Shown piece by piece: positions 8,802 through 18,038 of a DNA stretch of 64,000 nt. The translations under genes and the position numbers were made by a program. The first letter of the stretch is position 1, and the number at the start of each line of letters is the position of its first letter. Source of the stretch: Paracoccaceae bacterium (GTDB lineage: Bacteria; Pseudomonadota; Alphaproteobacteria; Rhodobacterales; Rhodobacteraceae); assembly GCA_030697175.1 (NCBI GenBank), contig JAUYQR010000013.1:1-64000 (forward strand), written 5' to 3'. The notes under the pieces were generated by a model. That model ran no database searches. It worked only from the letters and a program-made list of their open reading frames with translations, and was not told where the DNA came from.

Positions 8802-8820
8802 ATGTCCCACCGTGGGACAT
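8802..8820. promoter_or_regulatory. Perfect palindrome upstream of ppiD-trpE, shared with 39332-39348
   Basis: ATGTCCCACCGTGGGACAT has 9-bp arms around one central base. With flanking GGCGG/CCGCC the symmetry extends to about 15 bp per arm with one mismatch. It sits in the 175-base gap between the aminotransferase stop and the ppiD start. The same 17-bp core recurs only once more in this window, just before the HisC-like aminotransferase gene. It may be an operator, or the hairpin may also end the aminotransferase transcript, though no T-run follows. Confidence 0.6.
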
Positions 8821-8879
8821 GCCGCCAAGCCGTTGAATTCACTGGCGCGCCAAGAGCGATTAACCGTTTGTAGACGGTT

Positions 8880-10058
8880 TCACGGCCTGAACGCTGCCAG
8901 CCGGCGGAACATCTCGGCGATGCCGGCCGCATCGACATTGGCGAAGGCAATGCGGATCTGGCGCTTTCCGGCCGCGGAGCCGGGCGGCTGGAACATCGTG
9001 CCGGGCAGCATCAGCATCGAGGCGTCGGTGACCAACTGCTTGCACAGCGCATCCGACGCCATGTCGAACGGGTGTTCGACGTAGGCAAAGTATGCGCCGC
9101 AGCCCAGCAGCTTCCACCCCGGCAGTGCGGCAAAGCCGCCCACCATCGCCTTGCGCCGCGCGAGGATCTCGTCGCGTTCACCGGCCACCCATTGCGAAAG
9201 GTTGCGCATCCCCCAAAGCGCGCCGATCTGGCCAAGCTGGCTGGGGCAGATCGCCACGGTGTCGAGGAACTTCTCCACCTCGGCCAGACGACCTTCGGAC
9301 GCCACGACCGCGCCGACGCGGTGGCCGGTCAGCCGGTAGGCCTTGGAGAAGCTGTAAAGATGGATGAAGGTGTCGGGCCAATCGGGATCGGCGAACAGGT
9401 CATGCGGCGCACCCGTCCGGCTGTCGAAATCGCGGTAGGTTTCGTCCACGATGAGCGCGATGCCCTTGGCGCGGGCAAGGTCGCGGAACGCGGTCAGGGT
9501 TTGCGCCGGATACTCGACGCCACCGGGGTTGTTCGGGGTAACGAGCACGATGGCGCGGGTGCGGTCGGTGATCAGCGCCGCCGCCGCATCGACCGACGGG
9601 ATCAGGGTGGGCCCGGTATCCAGCGGCACGGTTTTCACCGACGCCATGTCGAGCCACATCTTGTGATTGAAATACCACGGCGTCGGCAGGATCACCTCGT
9701 CCCCCGGCCCGGCGAGGGTGGCCATGATGGCGGTGAAGGCCTGATTGCAGCCTTGGGTAATGGCGACTTGCGTGGGCTTGATCGTGCCGTGATATGCGGC
9801 GGACCACTGGCTGGCGATTTCCTCGCGCAGCGCCGGCAGGCCAAGGACGGGGCCGTAAAGATGGGCGTCGGGGTTGTTCAGCGCGGCATCGGCCAGTGCC
9901 TGACGCAGGCCAAGGGGCGGGCTATCCACCGGGGCCGCCTGACTGACGTTGATCAGCGGGCGGTTTGCCGGGTGCGTCACCCCGGTCAGCCAGCGCCGCG
10001 CCTCCATCACCGGGGGCGGATCGGTCAGGGCAAAGGCGGGGTTGAGGGGGTGGGTCAT
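8880..10058 (-). CDS. Class I/II PLP-dependent aminotransferase
   Basis: The 392-residue fold-type I aminotransferase carries VTPNNPGG (substrate-carboxylate region), LIVDETYRDF (PLP ring Asp) and YSFSKAYRLTGHRVG with the Schiff-base lysine near residue 238. A C-terminal arginine segment, RQIRIAFAN, completes the aspartate-aminotransferase signature. The amino donor and acceptor cannot be fixed from sequence. Its upstream region contains two 18-bp tandem repeats, and the upstream palindrome of ppiD-trpE lies 60 bp past its stop. A good AGAAGGA ribosome-binding site supports the ATG at 10058. Confidence 0.85.
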   Translation of the reverse strand: MTHPLNPAFALTDPPPVMEARRWLTGVTHPANRPLINVSQAAPVDSPPLGLRQALADAALNNPDAHLYGPVLGLPALREEIASQWSAAYHGTIKPTQVAITQGCNQAFTAIMATLAGPGDEVILPTPWYFNHKMWLDMASVKTVPLDTGPTLIPSVDAAAALITDRTRAIVLVTPNNPGGVEYPAQTLTAFRDLARAKGIALIVDETYRDFDSRTGAPHDLFADPDWPDTFIHLYSFSKAYRLTGHRVGAVVASEGRLAEVEKFLDTVAICPSQLGQIGALWGMRNLSQWVAGERDEILARRKAMVGGFAALPGWKLLGCGAYFAYVEHPFDMASDALCKQLVTDASMLMLPGTMFQPPGSAAGKRQIRIAFANVDAAGIAEMFRRLAAFRP

Positions 10059-10073
10059 CGCAGCATTCCTTCT

Positions 10074-10109
10074 GGCAGGCGCAAGACGTCAGGCAGGCAC
10101 AAGACGTCA
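10074..10109. repeat. Two 18-bp tandem repeats upstream of the aminotransferase gene
   Basis: GGCAGGCGCAAGACGTCA is followed directly by GGCAGGCACAAGACGTCA, one mismatch, and then a degenerate third start GGCGGGC. Each unit holds the palindrome GACGTC. The array lies 16-51 bp upstream of the aminotransferase ATG on the minus strand and overlaps the stop codon of the DUF2127 gene. It could be a duplicated regulator site or a replication-slippage product. Confidence 0.6.
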
Positions 10110-10607
10110 GGCGGGCGACAGTGTCGGCGGAGCCTTGTCTCGCAACGCCCGCCATTCCTGCCAGACAAGCCCGATCATCACCAGATCAAACAGCGCGAGG
10201 ATCAGCAGGAACGGCGACCCGGCGTGAAAGAACTCGAACGTCTGATACAGCACGAAGCCCGCCAGCACGACCATCGAGGCCGGATAGGCCCAGACCACCT
10301 TGCGCCAAAGCAGCAGCACCATCGTCAGTTTCAGACCGCCATGCGCCAGAAGGTAGATGGCGTAGAAATGCTGCGTGCCGATCGGAAACTGTGCCACCGC
10401 GCGCAATGTCCAGGTGGCAAGCGTATCGGTCGGGTCTTCGGCAATCTCGAAATGCGTTACCCAGAACACAAAGCGCGCAATCAAAGGATTGGGTGCCAGC
10501 AACAGCCCCAGCCCCGCCAACGCCTCGGCCGAGGTAAGCACGCCCTTGATGGCCAGACTGGCCTCGAACAGCCAGTGCAGCAGCCTGTCCCGGCCTTGGC
10601 GGAGCAT
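10107..10607 (-). CDS. DUF2127 domain-containing membrane protein
   Basis: The 166-residue integral membrane protein begins LLHWLFEASLAIKGVLTSAE and ends with two strongly hydrophobic helices (PASMVVLAGFVLYQTFEFF; FLLILALFDLVMIGLVW), four predicted segments in all, matching DUF2127. Its function is unknown. I used the ATG at 10607, 12 bases after the gpt stop with AGGA close upstream; the longer open frame beyond it only shadows gpt. Position suggests cotranscription with gpt. Confidence 0.75.
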   Translation of the reverse strand: MLRQGRDRLLHWLFEASLAIKGVLTSAEALAGLGLLLAPNPLIARFVFWVTHFEIAEDPTDTLATWTLRAVAQFPIGTQHFYAIYLLAHGGLKLTMVLLLWRKVVWAYPASMVVLAGFVLYQTFEFFHAGSPFLLILALFDLVMIGLVWQEWRALRDKAPPTLSPA

Positions 10608-10618
10608 TCCTGGAAACC

Positions 10619-11125
10619 TCAGTCCATTCCGCGCATCGGCTGCACGTATTGCAGCGCCATGTCCCACGGAAAGAAGATCCAGGTGTCCTGGCTGACCTCG
10701 GTGATGTAGCTGTCGACCATCGGCTTGCCCGAAGGCTTGGCGTAGACCGTGGCGAAATGCGCCTTGGGATAAAGCTTGCGCACCAGTTCCAGCGTCTTGC
10801 CGGTGTCGACCAGATCGTCGACCACCAGGATGCCGGTGCCGTCGCCCATCAGATCGGCCTGCGGCGGTTTGGTCACCCGCGCCTCGGTTTGCGCCTGATG
10901 GTTGTAGCTTTTCACGCTGATCGTATCGACCACCCGGATATCCAGCTCGCGGCTGACGATCATCGCCGGGACAAGGCCACCGCGCGTGATGCCGACCACG
11001 GCACGCCAGGCGCCACCGTCCGGCCCCTTGCCATCCAGCCGCCACGCGAGCGCCCGGGCGTCGCGGTGGATCTGGTCCCAACTGACGTGAAAGCCCTTTT
11101 CATGCGGCAGGCGTTCGGCGGACAT
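10619..11125 (-). CDS. gpt: Xanthine phosphoribosyltransferase
   Basis: The 168-residue type I phosphoribosyltransferase carries the PRPP-binding loop [17 protein letters not shown] (about residues 95-111), preceded by [18 protein letters not shown], both diagnostic of the Gpt branch that salvages xanthine and guanine. The C-terminal DTWIFFPWD segment binds the purine. It is cytosolic or loosely membrane-bound. It lies between the LysE-type exporter gene (12 bases upstream) and DUF2127, in one minus-strand run that starts with fabI. Confidence 0.92.
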   Translation of the reverse strand: MSAERLPHEKGFHVSWDQIHRDARALAWRLDGKGPDGGAWRAVVGITRGGLVPAMIVSRELDIRVVDTISVKSYNHQAQTEARVTKPPQADLMGDGTGILVVDDLVDTGKTLELVRKLYPKAHFATVYAKPSGKPMVDSYITEVSQDTWIFFPWDMALQYVQPMRGMD

Positions 11126-11137
11126 GGTGTTCTCCCC

Positions 11138-11752
11138 TCAGGTGGCGACGATCTTGACGCCCAGAAGGGCGAGCAAACCGCCAAAGCTGCGGTCAATGAC
11201 GGTTTTCAGGCTGATATACCGCGCCCGCGTGCGGTCGAGCGAAAAGATGCGGGCGACAAGACTGTTCCAGGTGGTTTCGGCGGCAAAGATGATGGCCAGA
11301 AGCGCCGCCAGCACCCAGATGGGCGTGTTCGGGCCAAGCGTGCCAAGGAAGATCGACGAAAACATCACCGCCGCCTTGGGGTTGGCAAGGTTGGTCCAGA
11401 GGCCAAGGCGGAAGGCGGCGAAGGGCGAGCGTGGCACGGGGCGGCTGTCCTCGGCCACGAAGGGGGTTTTCGCGTCGCGCCAGAGGTGCCATGCCATCCA
11501 CAACAGGTAAGCCGCGCCACCGATCTTCAGCGCCCACAAGAGCGAGGGTGCGGCGTCGAACACCAGATGCAGGCCGAACATCGCCATCAGGGCCCAGATC
11601 ACCGCGCCGGTGCCGATGCCTGCGGCCAGCATCACGCCGGTGCGAAAGCCCTCGGTCAGCCCGGTGCGCGCGCTCATCAGCACGGCGGGGCCGGGCGAGA
11701 CGGCGGCAAAGATCACAAGGCCCGCGAAGGCAAGGAAGGCCGCGAGGGTCAC
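11138..11752 (-). CDS. LysE/RhtB-family amino-acid exporter
   Basis: I placed the start at the GTG at 11752, which overlaps the fabI stop (GTGA), giving 204 residues. The start of the mature sequence, FLAFAGLVIFAAVSPGPAVL, contains the SPGP signature of the LysE/RhtB superfamily. About six hydrophobic helices follow, with LGLWTNLANPKAAVMFSSIF in the middle, another family hallmark. Members export amino acids or homoserine lactones by proton antiport at the inner membrane; the substrate here is unknown. The larger open frame upstream is only a shadow of fabI. Confidence 0.85.
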   Translation of the reverse strand: MTLAAFLAFAGLVIFAAVSPGPAVLMSARTGLTEGFRTGVMLAAGIGTGAVIWALMAMFGLHLVFDAAPSLLWALKIGGAAYLLWMAWHLWRDAKTPFVAEDSRPVPRSPFAAFRLGLWTNLANPKAAVMFSSIFLGTLGPNTPIWVLAALLAIIFAAETTWNSLVARIFSLDRTRARYISLKTVIDRSFGGLLALLGVKIVAT

Positions 11753-12579
11753 TGGCCGGTGTCTTTCCTGGCGGTGACCAGGTCGATATCGGGTGCGTCG
11801 ATCGCCTTCATGCCGATGGCGTGGTAGCCCGCGTCGACGTGCAGGTTCTCGCCCGTGGTGCCGGAACCAAGGTCGGACAGCAGGTAGAGTGCTGCCTTGC
11901 CGACCTCTTCCTGCGTGACGTTGCGGCGCAGCGGCGAATTCAGCTCGTTCCACTTCATGATGTAGCGGAAGTCGCCGATGCCACTGGCCGCGAGGGTCTT
12001 GATCGGGCCGGCCGAGATGGCGTTGCAGCGGATGCCGTCCTTGCCAAGGTCTTCGGCGATGTATTTCACCGATGCCTCGAGCGCGGCCTTGCACAGGCCC
12101 ATGACGTTGTAGTGCGGCATGACCTTTTCGGCACCGTAGTAGGTGAGCGTCAGCAGCGATCCGCCCGGCCCCATCATCGCGGCGGCGCGCTGGCAGACGG
12201 CGGTGAAGGAATAGACCGAGATGTCCATCGACATCAGGAAATTCTGGCGGCTGGTATCGACATAGCGGCCCCGCAGTTCGTTCTTGTCGGAAAAGCCGAT
12301 GGCGTGGACGACGAAATCAAGGTGGCCCCAGATCGCTTTCAGGTGGGCGAAAAGCGCGTCGAGGCTGGCCTCGTCCGCCACATCGCATTCCACCATCTCG
12401 GTCATCCCGATCGACGCGGCGAGGGGTTCGACACGTTTCTTCAACGCCTCGCCCTGGTAGGAAAAGGCGATCTCGGCCCCCTGCTCGGCCACGGCCTGGG
12501 CAATGCCCCATGCGATGGATTTGTCGTTCGCAAGGCCCATGATCAGCCCGCGTTTGCCTTGCATCAGTCCGGTTGACAT
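11749..12579 (-). CDS. fabI: Enoyl-[acyl-carrier-protein] reductase (NADH)
   Basis: FabI reduces enoyl-ACP in fatty-acid elongation. Starting from the ATG at 12579 (AAGGGG upstream) the protein has 276 residues. It begins with the FabI-type nucleotide fingerprint RGLIMGLANDKSIAWGIA and carries the catalytic Tyr157 and Lys164 (YYGAEKVMPHYNVMGLCKAA), with the extra Tyr147 typical of FabI. The C-terminal VTQEEVGKAALYLLSDLGSG is standard. It is divergently arranged with pdxH across 104 bases and coupled by GTGA overlap to the exporter gene. Confidence 0.95.
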   Translation of the reverse strand: MSTGLMQGKRGLIMGLANDKSIAWGIAQAVAEQGAEIAFSYQGEALKKRVEPLAASIGMTEMVECDVADEASLDALFAHLKAIWGHLDFVVHAIGFSDKNELRGRYVDTSRQNFLMSMDISVYSFTAVCQRAAAMMGPGGSLLTLTYYGAEKVMPHYNVMGLCKAALEASVKYIAEDLGKDGIRCNAISAGPIKTLAASGIGDFRYIMKWNELNSPLRRNVTQEEVGKAALYLLSDLGSGTTGENLHVDAGYHAIGMKAIDAPDIDLVTARKDTGQ

Positions 12580-12683
12580 TGCTTGCCCCTTGCCCACCTG
12601 TTCTGCGTTGGCTTCGACGTGTAGGCCAAGAGCACGGTTGCATCAAGGGCGGCTCGGGTCGCCGTCAAGGGGAGTGAACGGAC

Positions 12684-13301
12684 GTGGACCGCAGCGGAAT
12701 ATTCGCCGGAGACAACCCTTTCGCCATCGCGCAGGCCTGGATGACCGAAGCCGAGCCGCTGGAACCGAACGACCCGAACGCGATTGCGCTGGCCACGGTG
12801 GACGCGGGCGGGCTGCCAAACGCGCGGATGGTGCTGTTGAAAGAAATCGAGACGGCGGGCATCGGCGGTGGCGGATTCGTGTTCTATACCAACTACACAT
12901 CAAAGAAGGGCCGCGAGATCGAAGCCTCGGGCAAGGCGGCCTTCGTGCTGCACTGGAAATCGCTGCGCCGCCAGATCCGGGTGCGCGGCATCACCGAACG
13001 CGAGGAAGGCCCGCAGGCCGACGCCTACTACAGCAGCCGCAGCCTGAAGTCGCGGCTGGGCGCCTGGGCCTCGAAGCAATCCGAGCCGCTGTCCTCGCGC
13101 GAGGCGCTGATGGCCGAGGTGGCGAAGGTCACGCTGGCACAAGGCCCGATGCCAAAACGCCCGCCGTTCTGGGGCGGCATCCGAATTCGCCCGCTTGAAA
13201 TCGAATTCTGGGCCGACGGCACCTTCCGGCTGCATGACCGCTTTCGCTGGAGCCGCAAAAACATCGACGCCAACTGGACAGTTGAGCGGCTGAATCCCTG
13301 A
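12684..13301 (+). CDS. pdxH: Pyridoxamine 5'-phosphate oxidase
   Basis: The FMN enzyme oxidises pyridoxine or pyridoxamine phosphate to PLP. The 205-residue sequence shows the PdxH pattern: [11 protein letters not shown] (FMN-binding), [49 protein letters not shown] and the C-terminal [15 protein letters not shown] with the substrate-binding RLHDR. The start is a GTG with AAGGGGAG eight bases upstream. It lies divergent to fabI. Its stop overlaps the first GAAC of a triplicated GAAC motif. Confidence 0.95.
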   Translation: MDRSGIFAGDNPFAIAQAWMTEAEPLEPNDPNAIALATVDAGGLPNARMVLLKEIETAGIGGGGFVFYTNYTSKKGREIEASGKAAFVLHWKSLRRQIRVRGITEREEGPQADAYYSSRSLKSRLGAWASKQSEPLSSREALMAEVAKVTLAQGPMPKRPPFWGGIRIRPLEIEFWADGTFRLHDRFRWSRKNIDANWTVERLNP

Positions 13302-13324
13302 ACCATTGGCGAACCATCCTGAAC
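13300..13324 (+). promoter_or_regulatory. Triple GAAC motif (SOS-box-like) upstream of the cold-shock gene
   Basis: GAAC occurs at 13300, 13311 and 13321. The first two make a perfect GAAC-N7-GAAC, the alphaproteobacterial LexA consensus also present before lexA in this window; the third follows at N6. It lies 105 bp upstream of the double cold-shock gene, next to a TTGAAA -35-like hexamer at 13326. Chance matches to an 8-base pattern are expected about twice in 64 kb over both strands, so this is a candidate only. Confidence 0.4.
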
Positions 13325-13428
13325 CTTGAAAGTTATTAACAGGACATACCGTTTTCCACTTGAACCCAAGGGACGATTGGCCGCATTTGTCAGGTCAAGG
13401 GCTCACTTCTGGGGAGAAGGCTCTGCAA

Positions 13429-13962
13429 ATGGCGGAAGAAGAAGAGGTCACGCACGAAGTGCATGGCCGAGTTAAGTGGTTTGATCCGACAAAGGGTTTC
13501 GGTTTCATCGTCTCGGACGAGGCGCAAACCGACGTGCTGTTGCATGCCAATGTCCTGCGCAATTTCGGCCAGGGTTCGGTTGCAGACGGCGCAGGGATAA
13601 CAGTGCGCGTTCAAAAGACGCAGCGCGGCGTTCAGGCTGTCGAGGTTCTGAAGATCGAGCCGCCGGAGGGGGTCGTGTTCCCCCTTGGCGACGAAGCCGG
13701 CCAGATGGACAGTGCCGACATTCTGGCGCTGCCACTGGAACCTGCACGGGTCAAATGGTTCGACAAGGGCAAGGGCTTCGGGTTCGCCAACGTGTTTGGC
13801 CGCAGCGAAGACGTGTTCGTGCATGTCGAGGTGTTGCGCGTGTCCGGTTTTGCCGATCTTGCTGCGGGCGAAGCCGTCGCGCTGCGAATCGTCGATGGCA
13901 AGCGCGGGCGGATGGCGGTTCAGGTGGTGTCATGGGAAGCAGCAACACGCGGCACGCCCTGA
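13429..13962 (+). CDS. Double cold-shock-domain protein
   Basis: The 177-residue protein carries two cold-shock domains. The first (about residues 8-70) has GRVKWFDPTKGFGFI and the second (about 105-170) RVKWFDKGKGFGF, both with the RNP1-type aromatic face; the second RNP2 is DVFVHVEVL. A linker joins them. Such proteins bind single-stranded RNA or DNA as chaperones. I use the ATG at 13429, preceded by GGGGAGAAGG; the frame is open further upstream without homology. Two-domain forms are common in Rhodobacterales. The 3' end overlaps the DUF192 gene by 31 bases. Confidence 0.88.
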   Translation: MAEEEEVTHEVHGRVKWFDPTKGFGFIVSDEAQTDVLLHANVLRNFGQGSVADGAGITVRVQKTQRGVQAVEVLKIEPPEGVVFPLGDEAGQMDSADILALPLEPARVKWFDKGKGFGFANVFGRSEDVFVHVEVLRVSGFADLAAGEAVALRIVDGKRGRMAVQVVSWEAATRGTP

Positions 13963-14432
13963 TCGGGCTCAGTCTTGCGGTGATCGCGGGGCCGATCCTT
14001 GCGGTGCAGGCAGCCGCCGGGGCGGCTTGCGCGCCGGGTCGGATTGACCTGCGCTGGGAGGGCGGGCGCGAAAGTTTTGCCGTCGAACTGGCCGATGATC
14101 CCGCCGAACGCGCCAAGGGCCTGATGTTCCGCACCGAGATGGACTTGGCCGCCGGGATGCTGTTCGTCTACGAATCCCCGCGCCGGGCGCAGTTCTGGAT
14201 GAAGAACACGCTGATCCCCCTGGACATGGTGTTTGCCAATGCCGCAGGGCAGGTGACGCGGGTCCACTCCAACGCCATTCCCGGCGACCTGACACCGATC
14301 GACGGGGGCGAGGACGTGCGCTTCGTGCTGGAAATCAACGCTGGGCTGGCGGCAAAGCTGGGCATCGCGCCGGGGGCCGAGCTGCGGCATCCGTCGGTCG
14401 GGCCGAACGCGGCCTGGTCCTGCGAGGGCTGA
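13932..14432 (+). CDS. DUF192 family protein, secreted
   Basis: The 166-residue protein has an N-terminal signal peptide (hydrophobic ALIGLSLAVIAGPILA) followed by a DUF192 domain: AERAKGLMFRTEM, GMLFVYESPRRAQFWMKNT and LIPLDMVFANAAG. The family is a small beta-barrel found in periplasmic proteins of bacteria and archaea; its function is unknown. It starts inside the upstream cold-shock gene, 31 bases before its end, so translation may be coupled. Confidence 0.8.
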   Translation: MGSSNTRHALIGLSLAVIAGPILAVQAAAGAACAPGRIDLRWEGGRESFAVELADDPAERAKGLMFRTEMDLAAGMLFVYESPRRAQFWMKNTLIPLDMVFANAAGQVTRVHSNAIPGDLTPIDGGEDVRFVLEINAGLAAKLGIAPGAELRHPSVGPNAAWSCEG

Positions 14433-14541
14433 TCGGCGCCGCTGCACCGCACCGCGCGAAGATCGACGCCTCGACGCTGTTTACCGCGCGTGCGCTATCC
14501 GCCTTTTCAAGCCCGACAAAGCCCTGTAAGGGGTGCGTCGT

Positions 14542-14618
14542 CGGGGCGTAGCGCAGCCTGGTAGCGCGACGGTTTTGGGTACCGTAGGTCGAGAGTTCGA
14601 ATCCCTCCGCCCCGACCA
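14542..14618 (+). tRNA. tRNA-Pro (anticodon TGG)
   Basis: The acceptor stem CGGGGCG (14542-14548) pairs with CGCCCCG (14608-14614). The anticodon stem-loop ACGGTTTTGGGTACCGT presents TGG, the T-arm contains GAGTTCGAATC, and CCA is encoded at 14616-14618. Length is 77 nt. It sits between the DUF192 gene and selO. Confidence 0.95.
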
Positions 14619-14697
14619 CTTCCTTGCAATGCAGGCCCAGCGCGCTTGCCGCGGCGCGCCGAAAGGCCCATATCCGTTGCGAAAAGGGGGCTTTGCC

Positions 14698-16104
14698 ATG
14701 ACCATTGCCTTTGACAACACCTACGTCCGCGACCTGCCCGGCACCTATCTGCGCCAAGCGCCCGATGTGGCCCCTGCCCCGCGGCTTCTGGTGCTGAACC
14801 GGGGGTTGCTGGCCGATCTGGGGTTGGCGATGACCGAGGCAGAGGCGGCGGCGTGGTTTTCGGGTGCTTCGGTGCCGCCCGGAGCCGAGCCGGTCGCGCT
14901 GGCCTATGCCGGGCATCAGTTCGGCGGATTTTCTCCGCAGCTTGGCGACGGGCGGGCGCATCTTCTGGGCGAGGTTCTGGGGCCGGACGGGCGGCGCTGG
15001 GACATCCAGTTGAAAGGCTCGGGCCGCACGTCGTTTTCGCGCGGTGGCGATGGCAAGGCGGCGGTCGGGCCGATGCTGCGCGAGTATCTGATTTCCGAAG
15101 CGATGCACGCGCTTGGCGTGCCCACCACCCGGTCCCTTGCCGTGGTGGCGACGGGCGAGGATGTGGCGCGCGAGGCGTGGTTGCCGGGGGCGGTCGTGGC
15201 CCGGGTGGCGGCAAGCCATATCCGCGTCGGCACGTTCCAGTTCTTTTCGGCGCGGGGTGATCAGGCGCAGGTCAGGGCGGTGGCCGATTACGCGATTGCG
15301 CGGCATTACCCGGAGCTTCTGGCTGCGGAGGCGCCGTATCTGGTGTTTCTCGATGCCGTGATCGAGCGGCAGGCGCGGCTGGTTGCCAGTTGGATGGGGC
15401 TTGGTTTCATCCACGGCGTGATGAACACCGACAACATGGCGGTATCGGGCGAAACCATCGACTACGGACCTTGCGCCTTCATGGAGGGTTATGCGCCGGG
15501 GACGGTGTTTTCCTCGATCGACCGGACGGGGCGCTATGCCTATGCCAACCAGCCGTTGATCATGGGCTGGAATCTGGCGCGGCTGGCCGAGACGTTGCTG
15601 CCTTTGTTCGATGTCGATGGCGACCGGGCGGTGGATCTGGCGAACGGGCGGCTGGACCGGATCGCGGCGCGCTACCGCGAGGCGTGGCTGGCGGTGATGC
15701 GGCGCAAATTGGGGCTGGTGGGGGAAGACGCCGGGGATGCCGCGCTGGCCGATGATCTGATGGCGGCGATGGGGGGGGCGGACTGGACGCTGACCTTCCG
15801 GCGGCTGGGGGATGAGGCGGCGCTCAGGCCGTTGTTCGATGATTTCACCGCGATGGAGGCGTGGTTGCCGCGCTGGCGGGCGCGGGCGGGGGATGGGGTG
15901 GAGGCGCGGCTCAGCGCCGCGAACCCGGCGGTCATTCCGCGCAACCATCAGGTCGAAGCGGCGCTGGAGGCGGCAACGGCGGGCGACATGGCCCCGTTCG
16001 ATGCCCTTCTGGCGGCGGTGCAGGAGCCGTTCGTGGAGCGGGACGGCTTCATGCTGCCCGCGCCGACCGGCTTTGGCCCTTATGTCACCTATTGCGGCAC
16101 CTGA
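14698..16104 (+). CDS. selO: Protein adenylyltransferase SelO (YdiU/UPF0061)
   Basis: The 468-residue pseudokinase-fold enzyme transfers AMP to Ser, Thr or Tyr of target proteins in known homologues and is linked to oxidative-stress responses. Family motifs present are YAGHQFGGFSPQLGDGRA, DIQLKGSGRTSFSRGGDG, PMLREYLISEAMHALGVP and FIHGVMNTDNMAVSG, where NTDN holds catalytic metal ligands and DYGPCAF follows. The ATG at 14698 has AAGGGGG upstream. Bacterial SelO normally lacks the C-terminal redox Cys; here the sequence ends YCGT, retaining one near-terminal cysteine. Confidence 0.93.
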   Translation: MTIAFDNTYVRDLPGTYLRQAPDVAPAPRLLVLNRGLLADLGLAMTEAEAAAWFSGASVPPGAEPVALAYAGHQFGGFSPQLGDGRAHLLGEVLGPDGRRWDIQLKGSGRTSFSRGGDGKAAVGPMLREYLISEAMHALGVPTTRSLAVVATGEDVAREAWLPGAVVARVAASHIRVGTFQFFSARGDQAQVRAVADYAIARHYPELLAAEAPYLVFLDAVIERQARLVASWMGLGFIHGVMNTDNMAVSGETIDYGPCAFMEGYAPGTVFSSIDRTGRYAYANQPLIMGWNLARLAETLLPLFDVDGDRAVDLANGRLDRIAARYREAWLAVMRRKLGLVGEDAGDAALADDLMAAMGGADWTLTFRRLGDEAALRPLFDDFTAMEAWLPRWRARAGDGVEARLSAANPAVIPRNHQVEAALEAATAGDMAPFDALLAAVQEPFVERDGFMLPAPTGFGPYVTYCGT

Positions 16105-16139
16105 TTGACGCGACCGCCCTGCCCCGGCACTCTGCCACC

Positions 16140-16694
16140 ATGACCGCGCGTTCCGATATCCACGACCGGCTTGCCGCCTCGCTTCGGGCGGCGCGCAAGG
16201 CGCGCGGGCTGAGCCTTGATGCGGCGGCGAAGCTGTCAGGGGTCAGCCGGTCGATGGTCAGCCAGATCGAGCGGGGGGAATCGAGCCCGACGGTGGCGAC
16301 GCTGTGGAACCTGACGCAGGCGTTGCAGGTGGATTTCGCGGGGCTGCTGGAGGGGCGTCCCGCGCCGGGGATCGAGATCACCCGGGCGGCGGCGGCCCCG
16401 GTGATGGTGCGCGACGGGGTGCGCATCCGCATCCTTTCGGCCCCTGAGGCGGTGGGCGAGCATGAGGTCTACGAGCTGACCTTCCCCCCCGGCGCGCGGC
16501 TGGTGTCGGAGGCCCATGCCCCCGGCGCGCGCGAGCATCTGACGGTGCTGGAGGGCCGCTTGTCGGTGCGGTCGGGCGAGGAGACCGAGGAGCTGCGGGT
16601 TGGCGACGTGGCGCGCTATCCGGTCGACCGGGCGCATGAAATTGCAGCGGGGGATGCGGCGGCGCGGGCGATCCTGATCGTGCAGGGCGGCTGA
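16140..16694 (+). CDS. XRE-family regulator with cupin domain
   Basis: The 184-residue protein combines an N-terminal helix-turn-helix (residues 12-66, KLSGVSRSMVSQIERGESSP) with a C-terminal cupin_2 domain (about 105-180, HLTVLEGRLSVRSGEE). XRE-cupin proteins are transcription factors whose cupin senses a small molecule. It starts 36 bases after selO and is followed, after 150 bases, by kbl-tdh, so it may regulate threonine degradation; that is inference from position. Its stop leads into the C-rich hairpin repeat. Confidence 0.85.
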   Translation: MTARSDIHDRLAASLRAARKARGLSLDAAAKLSGVSRSMVSQIERGESSPTVATLWNLTQALQVDFAGLLEGRPAPGIEITRAAAAPVMVRDGVRIRILSAPEAVGEHEVYELTFPPGARLVSEAHAPGAREHLTVLEGRLSVRSGEETEELRVGDVARYPVDRAHEIAAGDAAARAILIVQGG

Positions 16695-16704
16695 ACCGGA
16701 GCGA

Positions 16705-16755
16705 GCGGGGGTTTCACACCCCCGCACCCCCGTGGGATATTTGGGCAGAGAGGAA
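16705..16755 (+). repeat. C-rich hairpin plus GGATATTT box, copy A
   Basis: Stem GCGGGGGT (16705-16712) pairs with ACCCCCGC (16718-16725). A box then follows, CCCCGTGGGATATTTGGGCA, continuing GAGAGGAA. Two further copies occur at 39045-39101 (inverted) and 58976-59044. It may serve as the transcription end of the XRE-cupin gene but lacks a U-run, and it lies upstream of kbl. Confidence 0.55.
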
Positions 16756-16844
16756 GGTTTTTCCGGTTTAGTGGATATACTTCCGTTATGTTGACCGATT
16801 GTGCGCGATATGGGATAGTCCGGCAAAGCGGAGGGGGTTCTGTC

Positions 16845-18034
<1,190 letters not shown>

Positions 18035-18038
<4 letters not shown>

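Noticed and set aside
14335-15948. A 537-codon open frame antisense to selO
   Set aside because: No recognisable domain; composition is Arg/Pro/His-rich; SelO on the other strand has all family motifs.
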